A DNA stretch of 64,000 nt from Apostichopus japonicus (lineage: Eukaryota; Echinodermata; Holothuroidea; Aspidochirotida; Stichopodidae). The stretch lies in assembly GCF_037975245.1 (NCBI RefSeq), contig NC_092576.1, forward strand, positions 33,272,611 to 33,336,610, in the 5' to 3' direction. Position numbers and translations under genes: made by a program. Below the pieces are notes generated by a model, which worked only from the letters and a program-made list of their open reading frames with translations, was not told the origin of the DNA and did not search any database. Below, piece by piece: positions 1 through 14,620 of the stretch (position 1 is the first letter of the stretch; each line of letters begins with the position of its first letter).

Positions 1-58
1 TGTACTGTAGTCATATTGCGTGCTCGTCCAAAGCGACACGGAAAGAAAAGCGAACAGG

Positions 59-1106
59 CACTTGATGTTGCTTCTCCCTTCCTTTGACATCGCTACCTGT
101 AGCTAAGTATAGAAAAATGCAGAAGTCGGGAAGAAACGAACAACAACGCTATTAATATAACCCAAGTAAACACAGAAGGAAACGGGTCCCGTAGGACGGG
201 CTATTGCCTATTCTCTACCGGTAAGATGGATAATGTAAGAGCAGGAGAACACAGTGCAGGTCTGACAGACACCAACGGGCTAAGGCTTAACTCTCCGGGG
301 GAGAGCCTAAGCAGGGGCCACAAGAAGTCCCAGTAATCCAAACCGAAAGCCAGAGCTACCCTCCGGTTAAGGCCTATATCACCGAAGGAGAAGCCTAAAG
401 AGAACGGCTTAGCAAAACCCCCGCAAATCCCGGGAGAGAAGAACTTAACACAAACAATAATACAATTATTACACGCAATGCAACGTCTGCCTAGCTACGG
501 TACATAACGTAAGCCCAGTACGGTGCTTCGCACAATCGGTACACTTGCAGACCCGTAATACACAAAGTGGGCGTAATCTTTATGAGGTCGCGCACTTGAT
601 GTTGCTTCTTCCGTCCTTTGACATCGCTACATGTAGCTAAGGATAGAAACATGCAGAAGTCAGAAAGATACGAACAACAACGCTACTCGTATAAACCAAG
701 TGAACACGGAAGGAAAGGGTCCCGTGAGACGGGCTATTGTCTATTTTCTGCCGGTGAGATGGAGAAAGTAAGATCAGTACAGACCCCAACAGGTTAAGGC
801 TTATCTCTCCGGAGGAGAGCCTTAGAAGGGGCAACACGAAGTTCTCTAGTAATCCAACTCGAAAGCCCGAGTTACGCCGCCAGTTAAGGCATATTTCTGC
901 GAAGGAGAAGTCTAAAGAGGGCGGCTGAGCAAAACCCCCGCAAATCCTGTGAGGGAAGAACTAAACACAAACAGTAATACAAGTATTACACGCAATGCAA
1001 TGTCTGCCTAGCTACAGTACAACACGTAAATCCAGCATGGTGCTTCGCACAATCGGTACACGTGCAAAACCGTTATACACAAAGTGGGCGAAATCCTTAT
1101 GAAAAA
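59..1106. repeat. Two tandem copies of a ~534-bp unit
   Basis: Copy 1 runs from about 59 to 592 and copy 2 from 593 to about 1,106. Both start 'cacttgatgttgcttct' and end near 'cacaaagtgggcg', and look roughly 85% identical by eye. Each contains GC-rich hairpin-like segments; in copy 1 a GCTTA..CTCTCC arm faces GGAGAG..TAAGC near 287-315. The array may extend beyond the left window edge. I see no long reading frame and do not recognise the family. Confidence 0.85.
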
Positions 1107-2959
1107 TACGAGACAGAATACTGTCAAAATCAAGAGAATACTTAGCAGTGACTTGAAGAATCTCGCTGCAAACTTTGTTATGAACCATAGTCAGTCGCAA
1201 GCATTAGGATTCGCGCAAGAAATCGTCAGTGAAGGTGTATATGAAAAACGCAGTAAAAAAAAAAAAAAACACACGAGATAGTGTGCGGTTACCCGAAGGA
1301 GAGGTCACCGATGACACAGTGTCAAAATTATACCAGCGGTGTCTTGGTAGACTAGGAAAGTGCGTAAGTTTTGTAGGAGACATGTAACCGAAATAATGTG
1401 TACATTTTGAAAAGATCATTTACTCATTTAAATTAGTAATTCAATCCGTATGTATCTTTGTGTGCAATTACCAGTCCAAATATAAGAATAAATGGTATTC
1501 CTTGTTATTGAATTAATGTCAAAGATCAGATATTGAAAAGCATATCATCCATCCACATCAGCTTAAACTTTGATTCGTGTTGTTCCCAAAATTAAGATAT
1601 TACAAAGCAGGTTATGAAAGCAAAACCCAGCCCCATATTGTATCTCTCTTATATTGCATGTGTCATGAATGGGTGAAATTAACTTAAAACATAGAATTAA
1701 CCAAATTTAATTATTCAATTCATTAGTTCATCATGTTTCTGCTTCTTGAACATGTTCAGTTCCATCATGTTGTGCTCTGCATTGTATGTGCTTCAACATG
1801 TGTGACTTTGTTAGTGTTACTTCTTATAGGCAAACCAAAAGCAAGATATATATTTACATCAAGTTTTGACGTGTCGGATGACATATGATTATGTTAACCT
1901 CTTATAAGCGTGAATTTTTGGAATATTTGCACTGTTGTGCAACATGTTTGAATGCATTCAGTAATGCTTGCTGTGAAACTGAAACGACATGGAGCCAACA
2001 CGCTTGGTGTACAGAATATTTCAAATGAAAATTTCTATACATTAACCATACTAGGAGCACAGTTTTGAAGTCCTGTTGCATCGGTGGGGACGGAAAGGGG
2101 TTGCTGATTTAACTTTTTGTTTTATTGTATGGTGAAACTTCTGGCAAACTAAAGTATTCCATAATTTGTAAAGACCATACTACTCTCTAAGAATCTCGTT
2201 CGTAAGTTCCATTTTTTCACTATTAAATAATATGTGATACCAATAATCGTACTTGAGTGAGCACCTAGAGTTAAACAATTGACGCAATCAAGTGTTTTGT
2301 GGGAAATAAAGTTGTGAGTAGCAATTGTAAGCTTGATCACTGATGTCTTCCCATTGATGCTAAAATAACTGATAACGCTAAAACAGTTAATGCTAAAACA
2401 ATATGAAAAACCTTAACCTCTCTCATTAGGAACATTTTATGCTATGTATCAGTCAATTGATATAACCCATCGTTGGGTTCGATGGATAATTAATCTAAAT
2501 GTACTTCAGGGTTGGGTCAATCTGCATATTCATCTACAATAACCAATTTGCGTGGGATGGATGGTAGGTGAAAAATGTCGTGAATACATTTTGACTCAAA
2601 TATTAGTAGGTAGGGATTCAATCAATATACTTGGTCAAACTTTGTTTAAATTTATGAACAGTTCTTACAGGTATTTCAAAATTGGGAAGTTACCGTCTTC
2701 AAAAAGATTTAGAATATGTCAAAAGCGTTTCCACTGCATTAATGCATCTGCATCGATAAAAGTGCTAAATATATTTTGTTGGGTTTGGTGTCGAAGGTAA
2801 AAGACACTTTGTTGAGGCGAAAACCAGCAACGGGATCGGGTTTATATAGATTAGAGGTTCTTCTTCAACATTTGTCTACTGTTAAAGGAACATACATGAT
2901 AACAGATTGCAACACACTGAGAACCCAACAATATTTCAGCCAGATGTTGTCATAGCATA
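1107..2959. other. AT-rich stretch without recognised gene
   Basis: Only short frames are present, with an A-rich tract near 1,256-1,270. I see no domain, RNA gene or repeat array here. Confidence 0.5.
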
Positions 2960-3900
2960 ATTGGATCTACGATACACGATATACTATACAGGATCCACTA
3001 TAGGCCACCCACTGTAACAAACCCACTGTGCACGATCCGCTATGACGATCCACAACAATACCTGATACACTATGCACGAACCATTATAAACCATTGAAAA
3101 TACACGATGAACAGGGGTTCCCTTGGACATACCCACCAGGGCTTTAAGTAAATACATACATTCCAACAATATTTCACAATAGCTTCTCTTCTGACATGTA
3201 TTGTGTAACATTATCAAGTGGATGTAAATCCAAAAGGTCTTTAAAATGAACCCCTACTTATGCAACCTCTATCCTCACTATTTAATTCTTGAAAAAAAGC
3301 CACCGTCAATATGGTTTACTCTGAAATCTACATGACTTATGAAATATTACTTTTGCATAGCATGCAAGTGGTACCATATAGAAGATCTTTACTTTTACAC
3401 CCAGCAGACTAAGTACTGTTTTAGTAAATGATTGTTACACCCAGCAAGCCGGTGCTGTTCTAAGACATGACTGATACACCCAGCAAGCCATGTGTTGTTT
3501 AAAGACACGACTGTTATATCCAGCAAGACACTATGCTGGATCCGAAATACACGATAGACTATACTGGATCTACTTGACAGGATCAATATACAGGATCGCT
3601 ATGCTGTATCCACAACGCAAGATCCAGTCTACATGTTCGATGATACGGGATCTACTTTGCAGGATCAATATATACGATCCAATATGATGGATTCAGTATA
3701 CATGATCCTATTTAAATGAACCGTTATACACAATCCATTATACATGATTCAATGTGTACGATCCACTATGCATAATCCAGTATACATGATCCAATATACA
3801 TGATCCAATGTGAGCAATACACAATATAGAATTTACTATATAGGATGAACTATACACGATCCACCATACGTGACTCACTATGCACGATATAATCTACAAC
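2960..3900. repeat. Degenerate GATCC-rich minisatellite
   Basis: Short units resembling 'atacacgatccactat' recur irregularly every ~13-22 bp at 2,960-3,115 and again at 3,530-3,900, with many single-base variants such as caggatcaatata and tacatgatccaata. The intervening part holds unique sequence and the 40-bp array annotated separately. Non-coding. Confidence 0.75.
3391..3530. repeat. 40-bp tandem array, ~4 copies
   Basis: The motif 'acacccagcaagc' or a close variant recurs at about 3,396, 3,436, 3,475 and 3,515, a spacing of 39-40 bp. Between motifs the units share a 'gtgctgttctaagacatgact'-like core. The array lies inside the larger GATCC minisatellite. Confidence 0.75.
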
Positions 3901-6689
3901 TAGCGCAAGGTATTGAGGTATAACCTAATAATGTTAAATTGTCATATTTTAGTCTTTATAAGTGACATCGTTTGCCATAAGATTCTTATAACTTATAACT
4001 TATTCCAATGAAAATAATTTCAAACACGTATAATTGAATAAATTCAAAAAATTGTACCTTTCCGATGCAACTTCGATTCCACATCAACCAATATGGAAAC
4101 AGTTTCAAGTCGACAAATCTAAAAACAATGTTGAGGCTTCAAAAACTGTTTGTGCTTTAAAGGAATCAAAAGGGACGTTTGGATTGGCATTTTTGTTACT
4201 TTCACAGCTCGAGAATAAATCAGCTAAATCAGTATCGAGGTTTACTCTTTGAGTGATTTTTTTAACTACTCTAAAACTTCCCAACATCAACACATTATTC
4301 ACTGCGTTCGTACAGTGGTTCATAACCAATCGCAAACGCACTTTCATTTTGTCAAATACCTGTTTTTAAATCTTAAAAAACTTACCTTCACTAATATAAG
4401 CTTTCAGAATATCCTTTGATGAGGGTTCTTAAACACTGTGTAAATATAATTTTCTCTGCAATGTCATTGATCCACGGCCATGAAAAGATCCCGGTATTGT
4501 AAGATATAACGAGTTAGTGTTTGTGAAATATTAAAGTTTATAACAATCCAACTGGCGATGAATAATTCAAACGGAACATAAAAGTCATATAATCCTTCCT
4601 CAATATTGTCTTTAATATTGGGTATTAACTAACATAATATATCAACTACTCGCATTGGATCATTAAGACATTCTGCTGAATTTCCGTGGTATTTTTTGTA
4701 AATTACATGTAACAGTGTCTCAAATGCTGTTATACTTACATATCACAAAGCATATAAAATAGTTTGTCAACATGTACACAATTATATATTTAAGCGAACA
4801 CAAATGTAAGTTTACAAGTAGGCTCACAGAGTTTCCAAAAAAAAAATCCACACTTACAGAAACTAATGACGTTTTTTTGAGGTATATATTATTGAGAATA
4901 ACAAAAGTGACCGAGCGAAGTTAATACGCAGTTCCAAGTAGTGACTTGAGTCTCACCCTTACTACCATTCCGTTAAATAAGTTTCCTTATATTCCCACAA
5001 CGCTTTACATTTTGAGGAATACGAACAATACTATGGTCGTGTATGGTAATGATTCACTACTAATAAGATGCAAATTATTGTTGTTATGCAATGGCGTGTG
5101 AACATTTGTATCATAAAAGGTCACTTTTTGTATTGCTCAGTGTTATGCCGAATATGGAATCTACCATTTGTTGCTTAGGGCACGTTAATATTCTCGACGT
5201 TTACTCCTAAGGTTTACGATCACGGAATCGTTTTCTATGATTACATGTAAACATCATTAACTGCATCACGTGCAACTTCCAACAGTAATGCAGTCATTTT
5301 TTGACAACACAACAAACAGTTGAATACTTAAATTACCAATACACCTTTACTTGATCATTTGCTAATGGTGAGAACTGATTGCAACTATGCAAGAATTAGT
5401 CAATCGTAACGTTGGCCTTTGTTAGGCATCGCAAGCCTTAGTAAAAAGAAATACCAAAGGCAGTTGTTGCTTCACCAGGGACCACGCACTTTTTCACATA
5501 CTCCATTTGCTTTTCTCTTACAAGTAGTAAAATAAATAAACTATATGAACTTCACAGCTGGATTTCTATAACACACACCCATAACTTTTTTTAATGTCCC
5601 TGTGGTCATGTGCCGGCATTTACATATCACATAACATAATGTGGCATGTGTGTTGCATACGGGGAGTTTTCGGGGATATCTACAGTGGTCGATGAGTATA
5701 ACCTTCCAACTTGCCAACAAGGTAGAACTTCGGAGGAACTTAATTGTGAGAAGTTAAACCCGCAAACCAAAGCAAAAACTAGCCTAATTTTATTATATAT
5801 ATATTTAAATATATCCATGGAATGCCCATTGTTACTTATTTTTTAGAGGTGTTTGATCCGAGGTGTCCCTGCCATATATCCCAGGTATTTACCAATTTAT
5901 GCATATATTAAGTTATTGTACACTAGTGCGACACGTTGTCTATTAGATATAGCCCACATACAACAAACTATGACACACGCAAGAATCCAAGACTGCGCTT
6001 CCACCCCTGCCTCCTCTCACACCTACAAGTGAAATTATTTACCAGAAAGTTGGAATCCATATTAAATAACAACCTTACCCAATCTTTCTCTCTCTATTCT
6101 GAGTAGAGCGCTAAAGTGAAAGAGAAAAGTTTCTAGGGGTTGTAACACATACATCTAATCAAATCAGGGCAGTATCTGGATACAAATAAAACTGGTCCTT
6201 GCAAGCACGACAGTTTGATGCTGAACATCATGTAAACAAACTTCACGTGTGAAAACTTAATCGTTTTATCTACAAAGTTTCAAAATTTTGACTTTAAGTT
6301 CATAATTGTTCACCTTTTTCCTCAAAATAATGAATTCAAAAGTCACATAGAAATGTCAAAATGTTGACTTTGAAAGTCAAAATTTGGAAATTAAAAGTCC
6401 AAATTTTGAGATTTGGGGATTTGTTCTCCCTTTCTTATGTCCCAATTGAGCCTCCGTACGTGACAGATGAACTTCAAGGGGAAATATTGAAATGGGTCGC
6501 TTAACTTCCTTCAACCTGAAAAGAGTGCTTTTGTGATACGTCCTGGTTTTACCTAAATTTAATGTTTCGGGGTACTCAAAAGGGGGGGGGGGAGCGATCG
6601 CTGGCTAGGTCCATGTTATACAGTAAAGTATAGGAATATGTTAGAATGGCATGTCTTACTAGCCTGATGTATATTGATGGAAGCGATGC
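3901..6689. other. AT-rich stretch without recognised gene
   Basis: No long open frame or recognisable domain. There is a poly(G) tract near 6,582-6,592. Short frames at 4,034-4,347 and 5,627-5,846 show no family similarity that I recognise. Confidence 0.5.
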
Positions 6690-9600
6690 TGTTACCTATT
6701 GATAACGTCTTAACTAATGTAAATCTGTTTTAGCAATTCAGTGCATAGTTTTGTTGTATTTGTAAATAGCTTAAATAACGGCCAACGGGTAAAATATTGG
6801 TTTTCAGAAATGTAACATTAAATTTGTCCTTAAAAGCTAATGCTGCTAAATCCAACCTCCACCTCTACCAGTCATAGTCATTTGAACTTCCTCTTGTAGT
6901 TCATTATATTAGTTTTTACTTTGGAGAACCGAAAAAAATCCATACAACCCAGCTAACCACGACCAATTCCTTAATAGTGCGTGCAGTCTGTCTTAGTCAA
7001 TGATGTATGACGGCAGCAAGCAACAATGGTATTTAGGTGTTATTTCTAAATCGGTTAGTTAAACAAAGCAGCACTGGTATTCATCGCCCATGGTAACGAA
7101 GACAATCACATAGAAATTCTGTTATAATTATTCATTCAGTTGAGACGATTTGGTAGATTGTACATTGGCTGAATTGGTTGTGTGTTAAAAACACCACACT
7201 ATTACACATTTATATTGCAAATCGAAAGTAAACTTATAGAAAACCTTATAGTACACACATTACACGGTGTGTGCTTCCATTACAAATGTACACCGATACA
7301 ATTACATCAAGGAAAACGATATTCACTATTACGAGGAATGACATACCCCTTTATAAGCTAGGTTACTTATTGTAGGCAAAGTTTTAAAGTTAGGTATATG
7401 TACCTGTTGGAATATTTTTATTTCATCTTTAATAAAGGTACGCTTTAAAGTTTGGGGACATATGCTTTATGGGAAACACAAACCAACCTCACGTATCGTC
7501 GTAATTGACTATGCCTAGTATCAAGTATTACATTATATACAGTAGCCATCTCCTTTGTATTAAATTAGATCTGAATTCCAAAACCATTCCCCCAAATAGC
7601 ACAATGAAGCCCTAGTCAAAGATGTAACCTGCGTATAATTCAGTGACGCGGCGAGTTACACCGTATTAATTCAGGTTTGCATGTATTTCAAATTTGCAGG
7701 AAGTGTTAAACGGTTTTTATACAAGGTTAAAGGTTAAACATTTTCACGTTAACTAGGAAGATAATTGTGGATAGGTCGAAACTGACATTGATAGTATAAA
7801 CCCTTAACAAGACCAGAGAAATGTTCTTTACAGAAAGGTTTTCGATTCAAAGAGCAATAAGGTCTCGCACCACAATTAATTGTTCCTTTGACGTACACAA
7901 AACTCGTCACTTTCAAGACCTGCTAATCATAGATGAAAGTTTTCAACTGGGTTTATCCTACCCATATCATGATAGCTGAGATATTAGCCTATCATGGCGG
8001 ATGAACACTTCCCTAAGTGTGGTTCGGTACAATAAGGAGACATATCAGTCTAATGTGATTAATAACTAATGACGTCGCTTAAAGAAACATTAAAGACCGT
8101 AAACAACGACGTCCGCAATTTCCTTAACGTATTCCTACATCTACTTAGTTTATAGTTTGTTCACTGGTCAGTTCAATCACATACGGGTAATTTACAGTAA
8201 ACTCTACTAGATATTCTTCACGGTGCATAATATAATTGCTTTTTTTCTCTATTGTTTAGGAGGTAAACATCATTTTGTCATGTCAATATAATTCCCACTG
8301 TTAGTGGAACGTTGTGCTAAAAAATATTCTCATTTGTGTTGTTAAAAGTAGCGTTGTACACGTATAGCAGTAATTCTATACATCCTATGTGAATTTCAAC
8401 GTCACCCTCTTCCATGACAGGAGATACCATCACTAGTCGGCCATGCCATTCCGACCGTTGCTGCCGACCGTATACATGGTATACGCAACAAGGCTCACAG
8501 TAACACCTATGTCAAAGCCTTCAATCCAGAACCAGATTCATACATTTCATGCAGACTTCTTGTGGTAATTTATTGGATGAATAGCATCTGGTATATGGAT
8601 TTATATCCTGTCAGTTATATGACAACTGTCTATTGTGGAAATAAGATGCCGAGGTTTTGTGTCACTAGATCATGATCAACTCAAAATTATGTCATTTAAG
8701 GAGGTGTTTTAAGTAGATTGTTAGTCGCCTGAGCCAAAAGCCTTTTATATCATAAGTCACCCAGAGTAATCCCCACGCTATACAATAAGTAATATATATC
8801 ACATTAATATACGAGTGGCTGCGTCATTCGACTACACCATCATGTACTGTTAGCTATTTAGCTACAACAGTAAGAACTTTTAGGATGCCATGAATAGACC
8901 AAATCAGGTTAATCTAGTCATGAATCATAATGTAACATGGACAGATGTGGTTGTAATATGCTTCGGTAATTATATGGTATTAAATAATCGTATCCATCAG
9001 TTATGTTACGTGATATAAGTACCATGATGCTTCTAGGTTCATAATCTTTGTATAACGTAATTCAATAGTTGTTTTGCATTATTCGATACTACCACTATGT
9101 TTTTTTGCTAATTTATGATATGTGCCTGACAAGCCATATGCCTTCTGATGCTATATCGGTCATTACCCACATTGGTATTAGAAATATGAAAAGGATTATA
9201 GGCACATTATTAAAGCAATTGGTGATGACATCGTGTACAGAATACTGTAAATATATGGGTAGCACTTAGAGAGTAGTAATTGTCTGTACAAAAATGGATA
9301 AAAGACAGGATAAAGACATTTTTCTACTGACTGCTATTGTTGACTGAGCACGATGATTAATCAGTTCCATTTGTTCTGCATTATTTATCGCGTAACCGTC
9401 TGACCTGAAATGCCATTGTAGGAATGTAGAGGTTACTATACCACTGGATAGTTCTTATTTAATCAGCCCATCAATAATACATTTTCCATATGTATATTCT
9501 CATGCCTGTGGCTTATTCATGTAACAATACATGATTTTAGGGGGTGGGGGTTCATTAAGAAAGGTAAATGTTCAATATTTTGATTCAAAGCATGAAACAG

Positions 9601-10790
9601 TCATAAGTTTTCACATGAGGTTGTAATCAATCCGCGTTCTTCATTGAGGGCATTATTCAGTAGTAGAAATTGTTCCACTGGTGAGTAGACACACAGTGTG
9701 CTGGGAAAATAGTTGATATATGCTTCAAAACATGCATTGGTGCGGGCAACCTAATTGTGTGTGTGTCGTTTCCATAACTGTGTAATCTTCTGGAATCTCA
9801 AACAATCCTAACAATATGTTTATACTTGAGGTTGTAGCAACGGTGCAGTGTAACAAAACAAGACGCAATATAAGTATAAACACAATTCTTTAGCAAAACA
9901 ATTTCGAGCGAATAGCTCTCTTTTGTCTTGATTTATTTCATTATATCAGTACTACGTGTGTCTATGAATTCCAATTGTTGTTCCGGCATGACACGGTTCA
10001 GTAGCCGATCATAGTAGCACGTTAACGGTTATGACTACGGATTTCTTGTTACTGATTACACATATGTACAGTCTGCTGTATTCAAACGTTCAACCTTACC
10101 ATTGTCCCGCGTATTCTGTTTGCTACCACTCTTCTGAAGATCAAACCATTTTGAAAACTAAATCACATCAAAACGTCTAAATTAAGAGTTCAAGTTCATA
10201 CACTGAATACGTTCAAATCAGTTACAAATACCTTTTATTTACCAAAGATCAATTGTAGATTAAAGATTTACGAAACATTCTGATTTGTTTTTGTTTAATT
10301 CACGAGACGAGTGGTCTGTGACTGCAATGTAGTCAAGGCCACACGAATAGTAGCATGGTATGTATAGTTACTAGTTAATGAAAAACATTGTAACAATGAT
10401 ATTTACCAACAATAGCGCACTTATAGCAGTCTGGTAGTCTTGTTGTACAGTATAGATGTAACACGCATAACACGCTCTACAATATGCAAACCAATAACAA
10501 CCCCGTCTTAACAGCCGAGAGGGGCACTACGATGTATGATACGTGTTGTCTAACTTACGTACCCTAAATTTTAATATTTCACTGATTGATTATATTGATA
10601 ATAATTGGTATATTCGTACACTATTTGAAAAACAAATGTTGCCACATGAAAGCAAAGCAAAACAAAACGTTTACTCCAAATTTAGCATGTTGTAGTGTTT
10701 TGTACGTAACCGTGTGTAAAAAAAGTAATTCGACGTTCATTCAAATAGCGAGATGTACTTCTTATTGGCAATGATGTTGAGTTAGTTGTG
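6690..10790. repeat. ~4-kb duplicated block, copy A
   Basis: This segment is collinear with 10,940-14,620. Matching landmarks include 'gtcatagtcatttgaacttcctct' (6,873 and 11,076 regions), 'tttcatctttaata.aggtac' (7,422 and 12,157), 'gtataattcagtgacgcgg' (7,634 and 12,369), 'gagtggctgcgtcattc' (8,813 and 12,539) and 'gatcaaaccattttgaaaac' (10,139 and 13,939). By eye the aligned blocks are about 80% identical. Copy A alone has about 1 kb at 7,750-8,790. No long ORF is conserved between copies, so the block looks non-coding. Confidence 0.85.
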
Positions 10791-10939
10791 TAGTTTTACT
10801 TAAAAAATATTACAACAGTATTGTGATGCCCTTCAAAGTCGTTATTGTATTCACTATATTCTTTATTGAGTTGAAGGTATAATGTAATGATGTTGAATAG
10901 CTCGACAGGGCTCCGAGAGTAAGCGGAATCCACAAATAC

Positions 10940-13900
10940 TATGATCTGATGACAAACTTCTTAACCAATGTACATCTGTTCATCAATCCAGTACATATAG
11001 GTTTTCAGAAAGTTCACATTTAATTTGTCCTTCAAGACTGTTACTGATTAAATTAAATTTCCCCCTCTACCCGTCATAGTCATTTGAACTTCCTCTTTTA
11101 GTCCACACTATTAACTTCATTTTTGAGAACCACGAACATGAATACAACCCTGCTAACGGGACTGATTCTTTCATATAGTGCAGTCTGTCTTAGCCAATGA
11201 TGTGTGACGTTAGCGACCAACAGTGTATTTAGGTGTTATTTCTAAATCGGTTAGATACACAAAGCTGCACTGTTATTCATCGCCCAAGGTAACGGAGACA
11301 ATTGCATAGAAATTGTTACAATTATTCATTCAATCGTGGCGATTTGGTAGATTGTACATCGGCTGCAGTTGTTAATCTTGTGTGTTATAAACAGCAAATT
11401 AGTACACGTATACACGGCAAATCGAAAGATAAACATATAGTCCACACATCACACGCGGTGTGCGTCCATTATATATGTACACCCATAAGTTTACATCATA
11501 GAAAACGATATTCACTATTACGGGTAGCTACATATCACATCCTAGGCTAGTGTTATGTAGTATGAAGTTATATCCCCATTACATCACTTTAAGCATGTAT
11601 TCCACTTTGTCCTAAGAGTGACTACTTACTTCCTATTCCCATGTTTATTCACTCCTCACCCACATCACAGTCATACAAGTCCCCTTTGATTCAATTGTAA
11701 GATATCCTCATGCTTGACCACAGATGACAACCCGTTGCATCTCATGTGTATAAACATGTGGTTAGTCAAAGCCTTTTTTCTAATGCCTTAGTAAATTATA
11801 AGTAAATATCTCAGAAAAAGAGTTTATGTTACAGAGAGGTTTTTGCCCTTTTCTCAGGAAGCTAAATAACGTAAACACTTTTTTAGTTAGAATGAGAAAA
11901 GGACTTACATTCCATACTTCAGAGAGTGCACTTTAGACACTATTCTGGATCCGCAATCCACTAACAATAATATCTCAGAATAAAAAAAAGTGTATGTTCT
12001 ACAATTAAATCTGAGTATGTAGATATTATTTATCTGCTGTCAATTCTACTTATTTAATAATTCAGCCCTGAACCTATTGAGCCGGGGCACCCAACGTAAC
12101 ACTACATGGAACTTATTGAAGGCAAGTTGTTATTTGTAACCGTTATACTATTTTTATTTCATCTTTAATACAGGTACACTTTAAAGTTTGGGGATATATG
12201 CTATTAGGAAAAAAGAAACAACCTTACTTGTCGTCGTAATTGACTATACCCAGTATGAAGTATTAATTTAATATACAGTCGCTTTAACTTCTTTTGTACT
12301 AAATGAGGACTGAAACAACAACATTCTCCCGAATTACACAGTAAAGCCCTAGTCCTAGCTGTAACCTACGTATAATTCAGTGACGCGGTGAGTTACACCC
12401 TGTTTATTTAGGTTTGTATGCATTTCAACTGTGCAGGAAGTGCAAACGGCTTCTAATACAAGGTAAAATGTAAAAGGTCTCGTGAACTAGAAAGATAATT
12501 GTAGAGAGAGCAAAGTAATATAAGTCACATGAATCTACGAGTGGCTGCGTCATTCAACTACACTATTATTTAATATTATATATGGCTAGAGAAGGAAACA
12601 TTTTAAGGATACCATGAATAACAAAGTCAGGTTAATCTAGTCGTGAATCATATTTTAACGTGGAAAACATAGGGTTGGACTATGCTTCATTGATTATGTG
12701 GTGTTAAATAATCGTATCAATCAGTTATGTTACGCGGCATAAGTACCTTGATGCTCCTAGGTTCATAATAACTGTATAACGTAATGCAATAGTTGTTAAG
12801 CAGTATTCGATAATACCACCATGTTTATGAAAAGTGCCTGATATGCCATATGCATTACGGTGCTATATCGTTCATTACCCACATAGGTATCAGAACTGTG
12901 AAATGGATTATAGCTACTTTATGAAAGCAATCGGTAATAACATCGTGAACAGAATACTGTAAATATATAGGTAGCACTTACAAAGTAGTAATTGTTTGTA
13001 GAAATGTGGTAAAACAGGCTAAAGACAGCTTTTACTAACTGTTATTGTTGACTGAACACGATGACTAATCAGTTCCATTTGTTTAGTTTTCTGTATTATA
13101 GATTGCTTCGCCGTCTGACCTGAAATATCATTGTAGGTATGTCCATGTTACTATAGGCGTGGAGAGTGCTTATGCAAGTTTCCCATCATCAATTAAAATG
13201 TGTCATATGACTATTCCAATGCCTGCTGCTTTTTATGTTAATAGTACTGTAGTTAAGGGGGGGGGGGGTCATTAATATCATGTGAAGGTACAATATTTTA
13301 AGTCAAAGCATGAAACCTTTAAACAATTATGAGTTTTTTCATGAGGTTGTAATGTTTTTAAATTATTCATATAGGGGATTAGTCAGTGGTCGATTTTTTT
13401 CCACTGGTGAGTGAACACGCAGTTTGCTGGTCAAAATAAGTTAATATATGCTTCATCGCATGCACTAGTGGCAACCTAAATGTGTGTTTGTTGTTTCTAG
13501 AACTGTAAAATATTAAAACAATCCTTACAATATACTTGTACTTGAGCGTGTAGCAAGGTTACAGTGTAGAAAAAGACGCAATAAAAGTTTAAATACACTG
13601 CTTACACGTGATATGCACCAACTTGCCCTAAGCAGAAATATTTTATTGTTGCTAAGTGATTTCGTACTTCCTTTATCATTAGCAAAACGATTTTGAGCGA
13701 ATCCTTCTCCTTTGTCTTGGTTTCTTTTATTGTATCAGTGCTACGTATATCTATGAATTCCGATGATTGTTTAAGCATTGTACGGCTCAGTAGCCAATCA
13801 TAGTAACACGTTAACGGCTATGACTATGGATTTTTTGTTACTGATAACACACATGTACAGTGTGTTCTCTCAAACATTCAACGGATAGTTTTACACCTTA

Positions 13901-14620
13901 CGTTGTACCACGTACTTTGTTTGCTACAACTCTTCTGAAGATCAAACCATTTTGAAAACTAAATCACAAAAACAAATACAATTAAGCGTTTAAATTCATA
14001 CATTGAAAGCGTTCAAAGTAGTTACAAATACGTTTTATTTACCGAAGGTCAATTGAAGATGAAAGACTTAAGAGACATTCTGATCGTTTGTTTTTTTAAT
14101 TTCCGAAACGGTTGATCTGAGACTGGGAGTGTAGTTAAAAATGTATATATTGCATCCTACTCCCTAGTTCATGAAATATATTGCAACAATGGTATTTAAC
14201 AACCCTATAGTGAGCCTCTATAAGTACGCCATTTTTGTTGAACAGTGTTGATTTAACACACAAATATTCCTCTCTACAACCTGCAAACTAATTACAATCC
14301 CGTCTTAACTGGAATTTCTCAATTCAAACCTGATATACTGCGACAGCAGAGAGAGGCTATAAGATGTATGACAGGTTTGTCTTACTAACGTACCCTAAAG
14401 TAAAATATCACTGATTAATTATGTTGACAATAATTGGTTCACTCGCACACAATGTGGAAGGTATGTTGCCGCCTGCAATGAAACAAAACGTTAACTGCAA
14501 ATTCAGCATGTTGTAGTGTTGTGTAGATTGACGTATACATTACGTGGTTTAGAGTGTTCACTGAAATAATTAGATGTCCCATCTGTTGAGTTAGTTATGT
14601 TGAGTTAGTTATGAAAGTAG
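10940..14620. repeat. ~4-kb duplicated block, copy B
   Basis: Direct-repeat partner of 6,690-10,790, in the same orientation, starting about 150 bp after copy A ends. Copy B lacks the ~1-kb segment found in copy A but has its own insertion of roughly 600 bp at 11,545-12,130. It carries a poly(G) run at 13,257-13,268. Divergence and independent indels show that the duplication is old. No coding potential recognised. Confidence 0.85.
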
